A DNA stretch of 64,000 bases. Source: Maribacter aquimaris. GTDB lineage: Bacteria > Bacteroidota > Bacteroidia > Flavobacteriales > Flavobacteriaceae. The stretch is from the NCBI RefSeq assembly GCF_014596745.1, contig NZ_JABTCF010000011.1, forward strand, positions 124,001 through 188,000, given 5' to 3'. The notes under the pieces are model-generated. The model worked only from the letters and a program-made list of their open reading frames with translations, had not been told where the DNA came from and did not search any database. The position numbers were made by a program, and so were the translations under genes. The first letter of the stretch is position 1, and the number at the start of each line of letters is the position of its first letter. This document shows positions 48,579 to 56,976 of the stretch, piece by piece.

Positions 48579-48586
48579 TATCTTTG
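48579..48586 (+). promoter_or_regulatory. Candidate -7 element for the bacilliredoxin gene
   Basis: TATCTTTG, 31 bp before the ATG at 48618; no -33 TTG found. It faces the opposite promoter 47 bp away. Confidence 0.5.
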
Positions 48587-48617
48587 ACCACTTTTATAAA
48601 TCAATAAAAAGCAAAAT

Positions 48618-49028
48618 ATGTATCCAGCAGAATTGGTAAAACCTATGAGAGACGACTTGGCTAATGCCGGGTTTGAAGAATTGTTTACAGCCGATGCGGT
48701 TGAAAGCGCCATTAAGAAAGAAGGTACAACTTTGGTGGTTGTAAATTCGGTTTGCGGTTGTGCTGCGGCCAATGCACGACCTGCTGCCAAGATAAGTTTA
48801 ATGAACGATAAGAAACCGGATCATTGCGTAACTGTATTTGCCGGTGTTGATACGGAAGCTGTAAATGCCGCACGGAATCTTATGATTCCATTTCCTCCAT
48901 CATCACCAAGTATTGCCCTTTTCAAGGATGGTGAATTGGTTCATATGGTGGAACGCCATCATATTGAAGGTAGGCCTGCAGAACTCATAGCCGAGAATTT
49001 GACAGAAGCCTATAACGAATTTTGTTAA
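48618..49028 (+). CDS. BrxA/BrxB-family bacilliredoxin
   Basis: 136-residue thioredoxin-fold protein with the characteristic C46-G47-C48 motif (VNSVCGCAAANARP) and a C-terminal Cys. In Firmicutes these proteins remove bacillithiol from mixed disulfides; some Bacteroidota make bacillithiol, so that role is possible here. Single gene with its own -7 element and terminator. Confidence 0.93.
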   Translation: MYPAELVKPMRDDLANAGFEELFTADAVESAIKKEGTTLVVVNSVCGCAAANARPAAKISLMNDKKPDHCVTVFAGVDTEAVNAARNLMIPFPPSSPSIALFKDGELVHMVERHHIEGRPAELIAENLTEAYNEFC

Positions 49029-49084
49029 AAGCCCAACCCTTTTTAAGGAGTTGAATCAGGTAATCACAACAAAAAATTGCAAAA

Positions 49085-49127
49085 AGACCTGTCAGGTTTT
49101 GAAAACTCGGCAGGTCTCCTTTATTTT
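49085..49127 (+). terminator. Terminator of the bacilliredoxin gene, overlapping the plsC promoter
   Basis: AGACCTGTC (49085-49093) pairs with GGCAGGTCT (49109-49117), a 9-bp stem with one G-U pair and a 15-nt loop, followed by CCTTTATTTTTG. The loop holds the TTG and the T-rich tail forms the TAnnTTTG of the plsC promoter. Confidence 0.7.
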
Positions 49128-49129
49128 TG
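49099..49129 (+). promoter_or_regulatory. Promoter of plsC, embedded in a terminator
   Basis: TTG at 49099-49101, 20-nt spacer, TATTTTTG at 49122-49129. The expected start site (49134-49137) coincides with the plsC ATG at 49134, so the mRNA would be leaderless. Confidence 0.55.
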
Positions 49130-49133
49130 TGAC

Positions 49134-49871
49134 ATGCAAAAGATTTTGGCATATCCGCTCACCATTATTTATTTCCTCTTTTTTGGATTGGCACTTGCGG
49201 TGTTCCATCCCATCCAATGGATTTGTTTCAACGTGTTTGGTTACAATGCCCATAAGGCAAGTGTTAGCCTCCTCAATTTATGCTTGTTGCGTTGCACCCA
49301 TTTCTTGGGGACTACCTATAAATTCAACAATCCTTATCAAATTCCGACAGACCGGCCCTTGATTATCGTATCGAACCATCAAAGCATGAACGATATACCA
49401 CCGATTATTTGGTTCATGAGGAAATTCCATCCCAAATTTGTGAGTAAGATCGAACTGGGCAAAGGCATTCCCAGTGTTTCCTATAACCTCAGGCATGGAG
49501 GCTCTGTTTTGATTGATAGAAAGGATAGCAAACAGGCCTTGGTTCAAATTGCCAAACTGGGCAAATACATTGAAAAGCACAATCGAAGCGCTGTGATTTT
49601 CCCGGAAGGAACCAGAAGCAGAAATGGCGAGCCTAAAAAATTCCAACCGACCGGTCTGAAGATTTTAATGAAAAATGCACCATCCGCACTGATTGTCCCT
49701 TTGAGTATCAACAATTCCTGGAAAATGCTCCGCTATGGCAAATTCCCATATGGCATAGGCAACCATCTCACTTTTGATGTTCATGAACCTATTGAAAACC
49801 ATAGTGATTTTGATGCGTTGTTCACCCTTGTCGAAGAAAGGGTTAAATCCGGCATACATCCTCCACAATGA
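49134..49871 (+). CDS. plsC: 1-acyl-sn-glycerol-3-phosphate acyltransferase
   Basis: 245-residue membrane-bound acyltransferase that makes phosphatidic acid from lysophosphatidate. The family motifs are NHQSMND (H82-x4-D87) and FPEGTRS (155-161), with an N-terminal hydrophobic segment (about 5-25). The frame is open upstream to 49077, but that segment encodes the terminator hairpin; MQKILAYPLT at 49134 is the natural start. It overlaps the next gene by 4 bp. A related acyltransferase of the same superfamily, with another acceptor, is possible. Confidence 0.9.
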   Translation: MQKILAYPLTIIYFLFFGLALAVFHPIQWICFNVFGYNAHKASVSLLNLCLLRCTHFLGTTYKFNNPYQIPTDRPLIIVSNHQSMNDIPPIIWFMRKFHPKFVSKIELGKGIPSVSYNLRHGGSVLIDRKDSKQALVQIAKLGKYIEKHNRSAVIFPEGTRSRNGEPKKFQPTGLKILMKNAPSALIVPLSINNSWKMLRYGKFPYGIGNHLTFDVHEPIENHSDFDALFTLVEERVKSGIHPPQ

Positions 49872-50530
49872 AAGAACCTGAAACCATCACAAAGACCATT
49901 GCTTTTGTAAAAGAGACCTTGAAAGAAGCTGAAGGAGGGCACGACTGGTTTCACATACAACGGGTGTATAAAAACGCCAAACAAATTGCGAAGGATGAGG
50001 ATGTTGATTTGCTTGTGGTATCCCTAGGGGCCTTGTTGCACGATATTGCCGACGCAAAATTCCATGATGGGGATGAATCCATAGGGCCGAAAATTGCCCA
50101 AGCGTTTTTGGAATCAATCGCTGTTGACGATAAAACCATAACCCATGTCGTAAACATCATCAATAATATTTCGTTTAAAAACAGTCTGTCAAAGGATGGG
50201 AATACGAAGTTCAATTCCAAAGAACTACAGATTATCCAAGATGCAGACCGACTCGATGCCCTAGGGGCCATCGGGATTGCACGGGCCTTTAATTATGGCG
50301 GATTCAAGAATCGGGAATTATACAATCCTGATATTGCCCCCAATTTGAATATGACGAAGGAAGAATACAAAAAATCAAATGCTCCGACCATAAACCATTT
50401 CTACGAAAAATTATTATTGCTAAAAGATAAGATGAACACCCCAATGGGCATCAAAATGGCCGAGGAGAGACACGATTTTATGCTCAACTACCTAGAGCAG
50501 TTTTACCGGGAATGGAATGGTGAATCGTAA
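49868..50530 (+). CDS. HD-domain phosphohydrolase (YedJ-like)
   Basis: 220 residues. Metal-binding histidines and aspartates of the HD superfamily: H29 (GHDWFHIQRVY), H58-D59 (LLHDIADAKF) and D in DADRLDALGAIG. Close to the YedJ group, whose substrates are nucleotides or unknown. ATG overlaps the plsC stop (ATGA), so the two are coupled, which might hint at a membrane or nucleotide substrate, but nothing specific can be said. Confidence 0.88.
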   Translation: MKEPETITKTIAFVKETLKEAEGGHDWFHIQRVYKNAKQIAKDEDVDLLVVSLGALLHDIADAKFHDGDESIGPKIAQAFLESIAVDDKTITHVVNIINNISFKNSLSKDGNTKFNSKELQIIQDADRLDALGAIGIARAFNYGGFKNRELYNPDIAPNLNMTKEEYKKSNAPTINHFYEKLLLLKDKMNTPMGIKMAEERHDFMLNYLEQFYREWNGES

Positions 50531-50573
50531 CCACCCATTAACATTCTTACAGTAAACCAAGATAACTTTCCCT

Positions 50574-51647
50574 TCAAAACAACTTCAATTGTCCTTTTTT
50601 ATACTGTTCATGAAGTCCTTTGTTCAATTTTGGCAACTCCTTATCCTTAAAATAAGTACGTCTTGCCAATCGTAACATATCGTGAATATGAAAGGCTATT
50701 TTACCTTCTCCCTTGCTGCGCATACCAAACCGACTATCATTTAAGGTTCCACCATGACACGATTTGATTTGGGCCAGTACCTTATCGGCCTTATGGGGTA
50801 ATGCCTTATAGATCCAATCCGTGAAAACTTGGCCTATGGCCCCATTTAGACGTACAATAGTATACCCAAAGGACAAAGCTCCATTATCAGAAACCGCCTT
50901 GGCCAAATTGATAATTTCATGACTATTTATTCCTGGAATGATCGGAGCCAACATGGCATTTACGGGGATTCCATTTTTCGAAAGCAGTCGAATCGTCTCC
51001 AATCGTTTCTTAATGGTTGTCGTACGTGGTTCCAATATGCTTCGGGTTTCTTCTGAAAGTGAGGTTACCGATATATTCACCGCTACCAATCCATCCTTGG
51101 CCAACTCCCTTAGGATATCCAGGTCTCGCAAAACCAATGCATTCTTGGTAATAATCCCTACAGGATGTTTGTATTTCAAAAACACCTTAAGGCATTCTCT
51201 GGTTAGTCCAAATTTCTTCTCAGCTGGCTGGTAGCAGTCCGTATTCCCGGAAAGTACGATGGTTTCGGCCTTCCATCCCTTACTTTTCAATTTTTCCTCT
51301 AAAAGTGTGGGTGCCTCTTTCTTGACCAAGATTTGCTGCTCAAAATCCAAGCCCGCCCCATAACCCCAAAATTCATGGGTATTTCGGGCATAACAGTAAA
51401 TACAACCGTGTTCACAGCCTTGGTACGGGTTTAGCGAATAATCCATTCCCACATCCGGACTCGTAACTTTATTCACAATGGTTTTCGGGAAAATAGGCGT
51501 ATAGCTGGTTCTTTGTTGATGGGCCTCCTCCCCCTCAACACGACAAAATTCCAGGAAATCATCCCGGGTTTCATGACTGAACTGTGAAAATTTGTTGGGC
51601 ACATAGGCCTGTGCGCCTCTTCCTTTACGATAGTTTGAATCTTTCAA
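50574..51647 (-). CDS. PA0069-family radical SAM protein
   Basis: 357 residues. Radical SAM cluster C78-x3-C82-x2-C85 (CEHGCIYCYA), then a partial TIM barrel with the SGNTDCYQPAEK segment common to the SplB-like and PA0069-like groups. It lacks the extra features of spore photoproduct lyase; substrate unknown. A conserved basic C terminus (KKGQLKLF). Stands alone next to the heptamer repeat region. Confidence 0.9.
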   Translation of the reverse strand: MKDSNYRKGRGAQAYVPNKFSQFSHETRDDFLEFCRVEGEEAHQQRTSYTPIFPKTIVNKVTSPDVGMDYSLNPYQGCEHGCIYCYARNTHEFWGYGAGLDFEQQILVKKEAPTLLEEKLKSKGWKAETIVLSGNTDCYQPAEKKFGLTRECLKVFLKYKHPVGIITKNALVLRDLDILRELAKDGLVAVNISVTSLSEETRSILEPRTTTIKKRLETIRLLSKNGIPVNAMLAPIIPGINSHEIINLAKAVSDNGALSFGYTIVRLNGAIGQVFTDWIYKALPHKADKVLAQIKSCHGGTLNDSRFGMRSKGEGKIAFHIHDMLRLARRTYFKDKELPKLNKGLHEQYKKGQLKLF

Positions 51648-51870
51648 ATTAGGATTTATTCCAAATTTATGGATTATTTCCTTTTTTTAAATGATCATAA
51701 TTGTTAAATATGCGGTTTTTTCCAGACCATCCACCAAGCGAGTGTCATGACGTATTTCAAGATGTAATACTAAAACAAGAAAATCTACAGGTGGTCATCA
51801 GGATGTGATTTCTCCTTTCCGTCGAAATGACTGTAATAACCATATATCACCCCACCACAATTCTTGGCGA

Positions 51871-52443
51871 ACCACTGGCTACTGGCTACTGGCTACTGGC
51901 TTCTGGCTACTGGCTTCTGGCTTCTGGCTACTGGCTACTGGCTACTGGCTACTGGCTATAATATTCTTGATTCGAGTTGACCCATTTAATTAACCAATTA
52001 TTCATTGTTAATTGTTCACTGACAACTGATTACGGCCTTCTGTTCACTGTTTACTGACCACTGACCACTGGCTACTGGCTACTGGCTTCTGGCTACTGGC
52101 TATTGGCTATTGGCTATTGGCTATAATATTCTTAATTCGAATTGACCCGTTTAATTAACCAATTGTTAATTGTTCACTGACAACTGATTACGGCCTTCTG
52201 TTCAATGCATACTGTTCACTGTTTACTGACCACTGGCTACTGGCTAATGGCTACTGGCTACTGGCTACTGGCTACTGGCTAATAGCTATGAATATTCTTG
52301 ATTCGAGTTGACCCATTTAATTAACCAATTATTCATTGTTAATTGTTCACTGACAACTGATTACGGCCTTCTGTTCACTGCATACTGTTCACTGTTTACT
52401 GACCACTGGCAACTGGCTAATGGCTAATGGCTACTGATCACGG
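51871..52443. repeat. Heptanucleotide repeat array, 61 units in four runs
   Basis: Almost the whole stretch is built from 7-bp units with consensus NNNACTG in constant phase within each run: run A 51871-51954 (12 units, mostly GCTACTG or GCTTCTG), B 52001-52119 (17), C 52166-52277 (16), D 52332-52443 (16). Linkers of 46, 46 and 54 bp are near-copies of each other (GCTATAATATTCTT, then a TTGACCC-rich part and TTAATTAACCAATT). Runs B, C and D begin with the same order of variants (TTAATTG, TTCACTG, ACAACTG, ATTACGG, CCTTCTG), showing duplication of larger blocks. Run D ends 1 bp before the stop codon of the gene at 52445. Confidence 0.95.
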
Positions 52444-52444
52444 A

Positions 52445-54001
52445 TTACTTGATGAGCACCCTTACCAATTGTTTTTTATTACCTCTCTTGGCATAGAAGA
52501 TAATTTGGTTGTCCTGGGTATTAAACAAGGGTTTGGATACCATTAATGGCAAACGGGCTTCCTTATCATCAATAAGTTTTTTATAACTAATATGCCCCTC
52601 TGTATCCAATTTAATGACAAATACATTCCTGTTTCTGCTCAATCCCTGTTTAAAAAGTAATCGATCACCTGGCAATAATTGCGGATTTTCCGCTGCCGTA
52701 CTAATGAAAAAGTAGGTGTTGCCATCTTTCGTATAAGAACTATAAGAGGCATAGGCACCATCACCCTGGGTCACCTCCGCCTTGTTGATGTTCCGCGCCC
52801 ATAACATATCGCCATCCGCACTCAGTTTGGCACTTACAATATCGTTATGGTGGTATCGGGTCACCTTAAGTCTGCCCCCGCTGGAATTTGCCTGAACACT
52901 TGTGGTTATAAAATATTCCTCAGCATTGAAATAGATTGTACCATCATTGGACACATTTACATTTTTAAATACCAAATCCTTGATTTCCTTATCCTCTTCG
53001 CGCCCAAACTTATCGACCATAAACTGTTCGGAAAACGGACTATATTTCGTCGTGTTTACCTCCAATGTATTTGGATTAATATTGAAATAAGCCAAACCAT
53101 TGTATCTGTTATCCTTCCTATTGGCATAAAAACCAACACAAAGCAATTCATCGCCCTTCATCACCGGAATCAAGGCTTCTGAAAATTTTCCAGGTCCATC
53201 AAATGTTTGCGTCTGGGCACCACTGTGGGACACCTTTATCAATTCATATTGAAACCTGCGATCTTTGGCCAAAAACCTTTTCTTCTTAAAATAAGCCTTG
53301 CCTATGATATAGGCTTCTTGCAAATCCTTTGAAAAAGCGACATTCTCAAAAGCGTAATTCTTTTCCTCTACCTCAGCGGAGAAATCATGTTCAACCACTT
53401 TTTGCAAGCTGGCATTGAACAAGTAAATAAAATGTTTATTGGTCTTTCCCTTTTTAAAATGGGTACTGATCACAAAGGCATTCTTTTTGTCATTGAACAA
53501 AACAGAGGTGGTAAACCCGGAAGAGAAATTTCGGTTATAATAATTTTTATCCAGGGGATTGGATACTTCCTGAGATTGAACGGTCAACAACGTTTCCTTC
53601 GTAAAATTCATCTCCGAAAGCGGACTGCGGTGCACCGAATATTCATAAGCCAAAGTATTATAATCATAATCAAGGAAAATCAGATAAATCTGTCCATTGG
53701 CCACATAACCGTCTACCAAATTTGCATTCTTGAGTTTATAATTATACTCATTGATCAACTGCATATTGGCATCGTAATGTTCTATCAAATATCCTTTTGG
53801 TTTTAGGATTACCCCAGTATAATAGGATCTTACCAGGAACGTACCTCCTTTACCATCATTGGAGATGGTCAAAAGGTTTGAATATTTATACCTGTCGTTA
53901 TATTTCTCGCCGATTGAAAAATCGAGGGGGATTTCCTGGGCCACAACCGTACAGGAAGCTATAAAAAGAATGAATAGGGATGTGTATTTTCGAAAATTCA
54001 T
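52445..54001 (-). CDS. Exported protein of unknown function, beta-rich
   Basis: 518 residues from Met at 54001 (an in-frame ATG at 54025 overlaps the upstream gene's stop as ATGA and is also possible). A signal peptide (SLFILFIASCTVVAQ) is followed by a long beta-rich domain with regularly spaced aromatic-Asp stretches (GYVANGQIYLIFLDYDYNTLAYEY, GDGAYASYSSYTKDGNTYFF), suggesting a beta-propeller. No family recognised. Directly downstream of the enoyl-CoA hydratase gene; its 3' end touches the heptamer array, so the array would be transcribed in its 3' untranslated region. Confidence 0.7.
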   Translation of the reverse strand: MNFRKYTSLFILFIASCTVVAQEIPLDFSIGEKYNDRYKYSNLLTISNDGKGGTFLVRSYYTGVILKPKGYLIEHYDANMQLINEYNYKLKNANLVDGYVANGQIYLIFLDYDYNTLAYEYSVHRSPLSEMNFTKETLLTVQSQEVSNPLDKNYYNRNFSSGFTTSVLFNDKKNAFVISTHFKKGKTNKHFIYLFNASLQKVVEHDFSAEVEEKNYAFENVAFSKDLQEAYIIGKAYFKKKRFLAKDRRFQYELIKVSHSGAQTQTFDGPGKFSEALIPVMKGDELLCVGFYANRKDNRYNGLAYFNINPNTLEVNTTKYSPFSEQFMVDKFGREEDKEIKDLVFKNVNVSNDGTIYFNAEEYFITTSVQANSSGGRLKVTRYHHNDIVSAKLSADGDMLWARNINKAEVTQGDGAYASYSSYTKDGNTYFFISTAAENPQLLPGDRLLFKQGLSRNRNVFVIKLDTEGHISYKKLIDDKEARLPLMVSKPLFNTQDNQIIFYAKRGNKKQLVRVLIK

Positions 54002-54021
54002 GAGTAGGATTTTTAGGATTT

Positions 54022-54804
54022 TCATTTACCGGGGAAATCAGCTTTTCGCTTTTCTAAAAACGCACTGGTACCTTCCTTAAAGTCGGCTGTACCAAAGCAT
54101 TCACCAAAGGCCTCTTTTTCCGTGGCATATCCATTTACATTATTGTTAAAACAATCATTTATCGCTTTTATTGCGTAACCAATGGCAACAGGGGAATTAT
54201 TCGATATCCTGTCAGCCAATTGCATGCAAAGCCCCATAAGTCCTTCTTGTGGCACCACATGGTTGACCAACCCGTAATCCAAAGCCCTCTGGGCGTCGAT
54301 CATGCCTGCGGTCATGATCATTTCCATGGCCCTTCCCTTACCCACCAAACGAGGCAAACGCTGGGTGCCCCCATAGCCGGGAATGACTCCCAATGACACC
54401 TCTGGAAGGCCCATCTTAGCGTTTTCACTAGCCACCCTAAAATGACAGGCCATCGCCAATTCGAGTCCACCCCCCAATGCAAAACCATTTACGGCGGCAA
54501 TAACGGGTTTGGAAAGGTTCTCGACAAAATCAAAAAGAATTTCCTGCCCCTTGGTAGCCAATTTTTTTCCCTCCTTTTTTGAAAAACCCGAAAACTCGGC
54601 GATATCCGCACCAGCGACGAAAGCCTTTTCCCCGCTTCCCGTGATAATGATAACCCGCACTTTCTTGTTCTTTTCAAGTTTTTTGAAAGCCCCATGTAGG
54701 TCTTTTATGGTATTCTTATTGAGGGCATTTAATTTGTTGGGACGATTAATGGTGATCGTAGCCGTACTGCCTTCGATATTCACCAAAATGTTCTGATACT
54801 CCAT
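54022..54804 (-). CDS. Enoyl-CoA hydratase/isomerase
   Basis: 260-residue crotonase-fold enzyme. Oxyanion-hole segments KAFVAGADIAEF (60-71) and NGFALGGGLELAMAC (106-120), with both catalytic glutamates, E115 and E135 (GLPEVSLGVIPGYGGTQRL). Two Glu residues indicate hydration of trans-2-enoyl-CoA in fatty-acid or amino-acid breakdown. Follows the NtrY-like kinase gene by 13 bp. Confidence 0.93.
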   Translation of the reverse strand: MEYQNILVNIEGSTATITINRPNKLNALNKNTIKDLHGAFKKLEKNKKVRVIIITGSGEKAFVAGADIAEFSGFSKKEGKKLATKGQEILFDFVENLSKPVIAAVNGFALGGGLELAMACHFRVASENAKMGLPEVSLGVIPGYGGTQRLPRLVGKGRAMEMIMTAGMIDAQRALDYGLVNHVVPQEGLMGLCMQLADRISNNSPVAIGYAIKAINDCFNNNVNGYATEKEAFGECFGTADFKEGTSAFLEKRKADFPGK

Positions 54805-54817
54805 ATGAATGTTGTTT

Positions 54818-56314
54818 CTATTGATTCTTTGGAATTTGGTTTTTAGGGAAGATTACGGTAAAAACGGTTCCTTTCCCAGGCCGGGATGTAACGGTTATGT
54901 TACCGCTATAAGTTTCCACTATATTCTTAACCATGCCTAATCCGAGTCCCATACCGCTGGACTTGGTTGTGAATTTTGGTTCAAAAATCTTATCGGTCAT
55001 ATCATCGGCGATCCCAATACCGTTGTCCGCTACAGAAATCTTTACGTTCTCCCCTTCAGAAGCCACTGTTACCAAGATCTTGGGTGATGGTTGGTTGACC
55101 AGTGCTTGGGTAGCGTTCTTTACCAGATTAGTGACCACCCTGATGAGTTGGGTCCTATCAAATTTGGCAATGATTTCCTTTTCATCACAAATAAAGTGTA
55201 TATAGGGTTCGTTGAAAATATCCAATGCCAAACGAACTATATTCACAACTTCCAAAGTTTCATTCTGCTGGGCAGGCATTTTGGCAAAATTGGAAAAAGC
55301 CGAGGCAATACTACTCATGGTATCAATTTGCTGTATCAGTGTATTCGAATACTCCGCGACTTTCTTTTTAATATCGGGGTCGGAAGGATCAAATTTACGT
55401 TCAAAACTTTGAACACTCAACCGCATAGGCGTCAATGGATTCTTGATTTCATGGGCTACTTGCTTGGCCATTTCCCGCCAAGCTTGCTCGCGCTCGCCTC
55501 TCGCCAATTTTACCGCGCTGAGCTCCAGTTCATCGATCATGGCATTGTAAGCGGCCACCAATTTCCCGATCTCGGTACCTGAGTCATCAATAATGATTTT
55601 CTTATTACGCTTGGTCAGATCGGTCTTGAACATCATATCAGAGACCGTATGAAGGGACCGTGTAATATATTTAGTGATAAAGTAGGCCAACCCTATGGCA
55701 ATCAATAGCATTAAAAAGTACACCCATCCCAATCGAATCAACGAATCACGCAATTCCATGTCGTTTAGGGCATTGTTCTCATAATACGGTAGGTTTAATA
55801 TACCAATAGGTTTAAATTTATTGTCGTTGATATAGGTGTACGATGCTTGATACTTATCCCCAGCGGCAGAATTCTTTTCCAAATACCGCCGCGTAACACT
55901 CATTGCCAGGTTATTGAGCACCTCGGTATCCAAGCAATTGGATTGCGGGTCAATTTCAAAACGAGGCCTCGAGCTTTTTATCAATTGACCTTCCAAATCA
56001 TAGATATTGAAAGGTGCATTCAGCACATCGGCAATTTGATAGATTTCATCCTTAAAAATAAGATGTAGATTTTCCGTAGTAAGTGGATATGTCGTTTTTT
56101 GAAGCGTGTACCGAACACTCTGTTTTACCTGTTCTTCCTTCCGTTCCAAGCGGTGCGCATGATAATCCTTTAAGGTTTGGCGATATTGATAGATGGTTAC
56201 CCCAGAAATTAATATAGATGCAATCAGCACCAATAAAATCATGGTGGCGAATATTCTTGAACGTAGGGAGATATTTCTAACCAAGTCGCTGTAATTTGTC
56301 CATAAAGATAGCAA
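54818..56314 (-). CDS. NtrY-like sensor histidine kinase
   Basis: About 498 residues. Two membrane helices (about 22-42 and 196-216) flank a periplasmic sensor; then HAMP (about 215-270), HisKA with H288 in the AHEIKNPLTPM H-box characteristic of NtrY/NtrB-like kinases, and an HATPase domain (NLVKNATQAL, DNGIGI, GMGLGLGMVKNI). The reading frame has no ATG before residue 25: it opens with TTG at 56314, and TTG at 56284 is another candidate. No response regulator gene is adjacent. Confidence 0.92.
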   Translation of the reverse strand: MLSLWTNYSDLVRNISLRSRIFATMILLVLIASILISGVTIYQYRQTLKDYHAHRLERKEEQVKQSVRYTLQKTTYPLTTENLHLIFKDEIYQIADVLNAPFNIYDLEGQLIKSSRPRFEIDPQSNCLDTEVLNNLAMSVTRRYLEKNSAAGDKYQASYTYINDNKFKPIGILNLPYYENNALNDMELRDSLIRLGWVYFLMLLIAIGLAYFITKYITRSLHTVSDMMFKTDLTKRNKKIIIDDSGTEIGKLVAAYNAMIDELELSAVKLARGEREQAWREMAKQVAHEIKNPLTPMRLSVQSFERKFDPSDPDIKKKVAEYSNTLIQQIDTMSSIASAFSNFAKMPAQQNETLEVVNIVRLALDIFNEPYIHFICDEKEIIAKFDRTQLIRVVTNLVKNATQALVNQPSPKILVTVASEGENVKISVADNGIGIADDMTDKIFEPKFTTKSSGMGLGLGMVKNIVETYSGNITVTSRPGKGTVFTVIFPKNQIPKNQ

Positions 56315-56424
56315 ATATCAAGCCATTATCAGTCCCAATGAAACAGGAGGGTTTGGCCACTTTTCAAAACCATCGTATAGAAATCGACCATCAGTCTTTA
56401 ACGCATATTCCAATGGACTTTGGA

Positions 56425-56973
56425 CTACGCCCTTGGATTTTTCTGCTGAATGCGTCGATAAAGACGAATACCCAACATCAGCAAAATACCCAGCACCATA
56501 ATACCGATGACTCCGAAAATCCAGTTGAAGGCACTTTTTAAGATGACCAAGAAAACCACGGCAAACAATATCAGGGTAGCGCCCTCATTCCATATACGCA
56601 TAAACCGAGAGGTATATTTTACTTCATCTCGCTGTAATTGCTTATATATCTGGTGGCATTTTAAATGATAGAGTATCAAAAGTACCACAAAAAGCAATTT
56701 CACATGCATCCAAGGTTGCTGCAACCAAATCGGCTGTAAAACCAGTAGCCAAACAGCAAAAACAGTACACAATATTGCCGATGGCCATGTAATGATTTTC
56801 CATAAACGCTTGGTCATCAATTTCAACTGATCGGTCAGGATCTCCTTATCCGGGGATGGTTTTTTTGATGCTTCGATATGATATATGAACAAACGGGGAA
56901 TATAGAACAGCCCTGCAAACCAGGTTACCACAAATATCAGATGCAACGCTTTTATATAATTGTAATATTCCAT
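56425..56973 (-). CDS. hemJ: HemJ-type protoporphyrinogen oxidase (CopD-like membrane protein)
   Basis: 182 residues with four predicted membrane helices. HemJ landmarks: H11 in KALHLIFVVTWFAGLFYIPRLF and K92 in MHVKLLFV, both conserved in the family. HemJ oxidises protoporphyrinogen IX in organisms lacking HemG and HemY. It starts 3 bp after the BNR protein's stop, so it is cotranscribed with it although the roles look unrelated. The frequent label copper resistance protein CopD is less likely. Confidence 0.8.
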   Translation of the reverse strand: MEYYNYIKALHLIFVVTWFAGLFYIPRLFIYHIEASKKPSPDKEILTDQLKLMTKRLWKIITWPSAILCTVFAVWLLVLQPIWLQQPWMHVKLLFVVLLILYHLKCHQIYKQLQRDEVKYTSRFMRIWNEGATLILFAVVFLVILKSAFNWIFGVIGIMVLGILLMLGIRLYRRIQQKNPRA

Positions 56974-56976
56974 TTG

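Noticed and set aside
51805-51993. 62-codon plus-strand ORF rich in GYWLLAT repeats
   Set aside because: The protein repeat is a by-product of the 7-bp DNA repeat read in frame (21 bp = 7 codons); there is no independent sign of coding.
51871-52443. CRISPR array
   Set aside because: Units are 7 bp, the linkers are near-copies of each other rather than unique spacers, and no cas gene is present.
55091-55582. 163-codon ORF opposite the NtrY-like kinase gene
   Set aside because: A shadow frame of a confirmed coding sequence.
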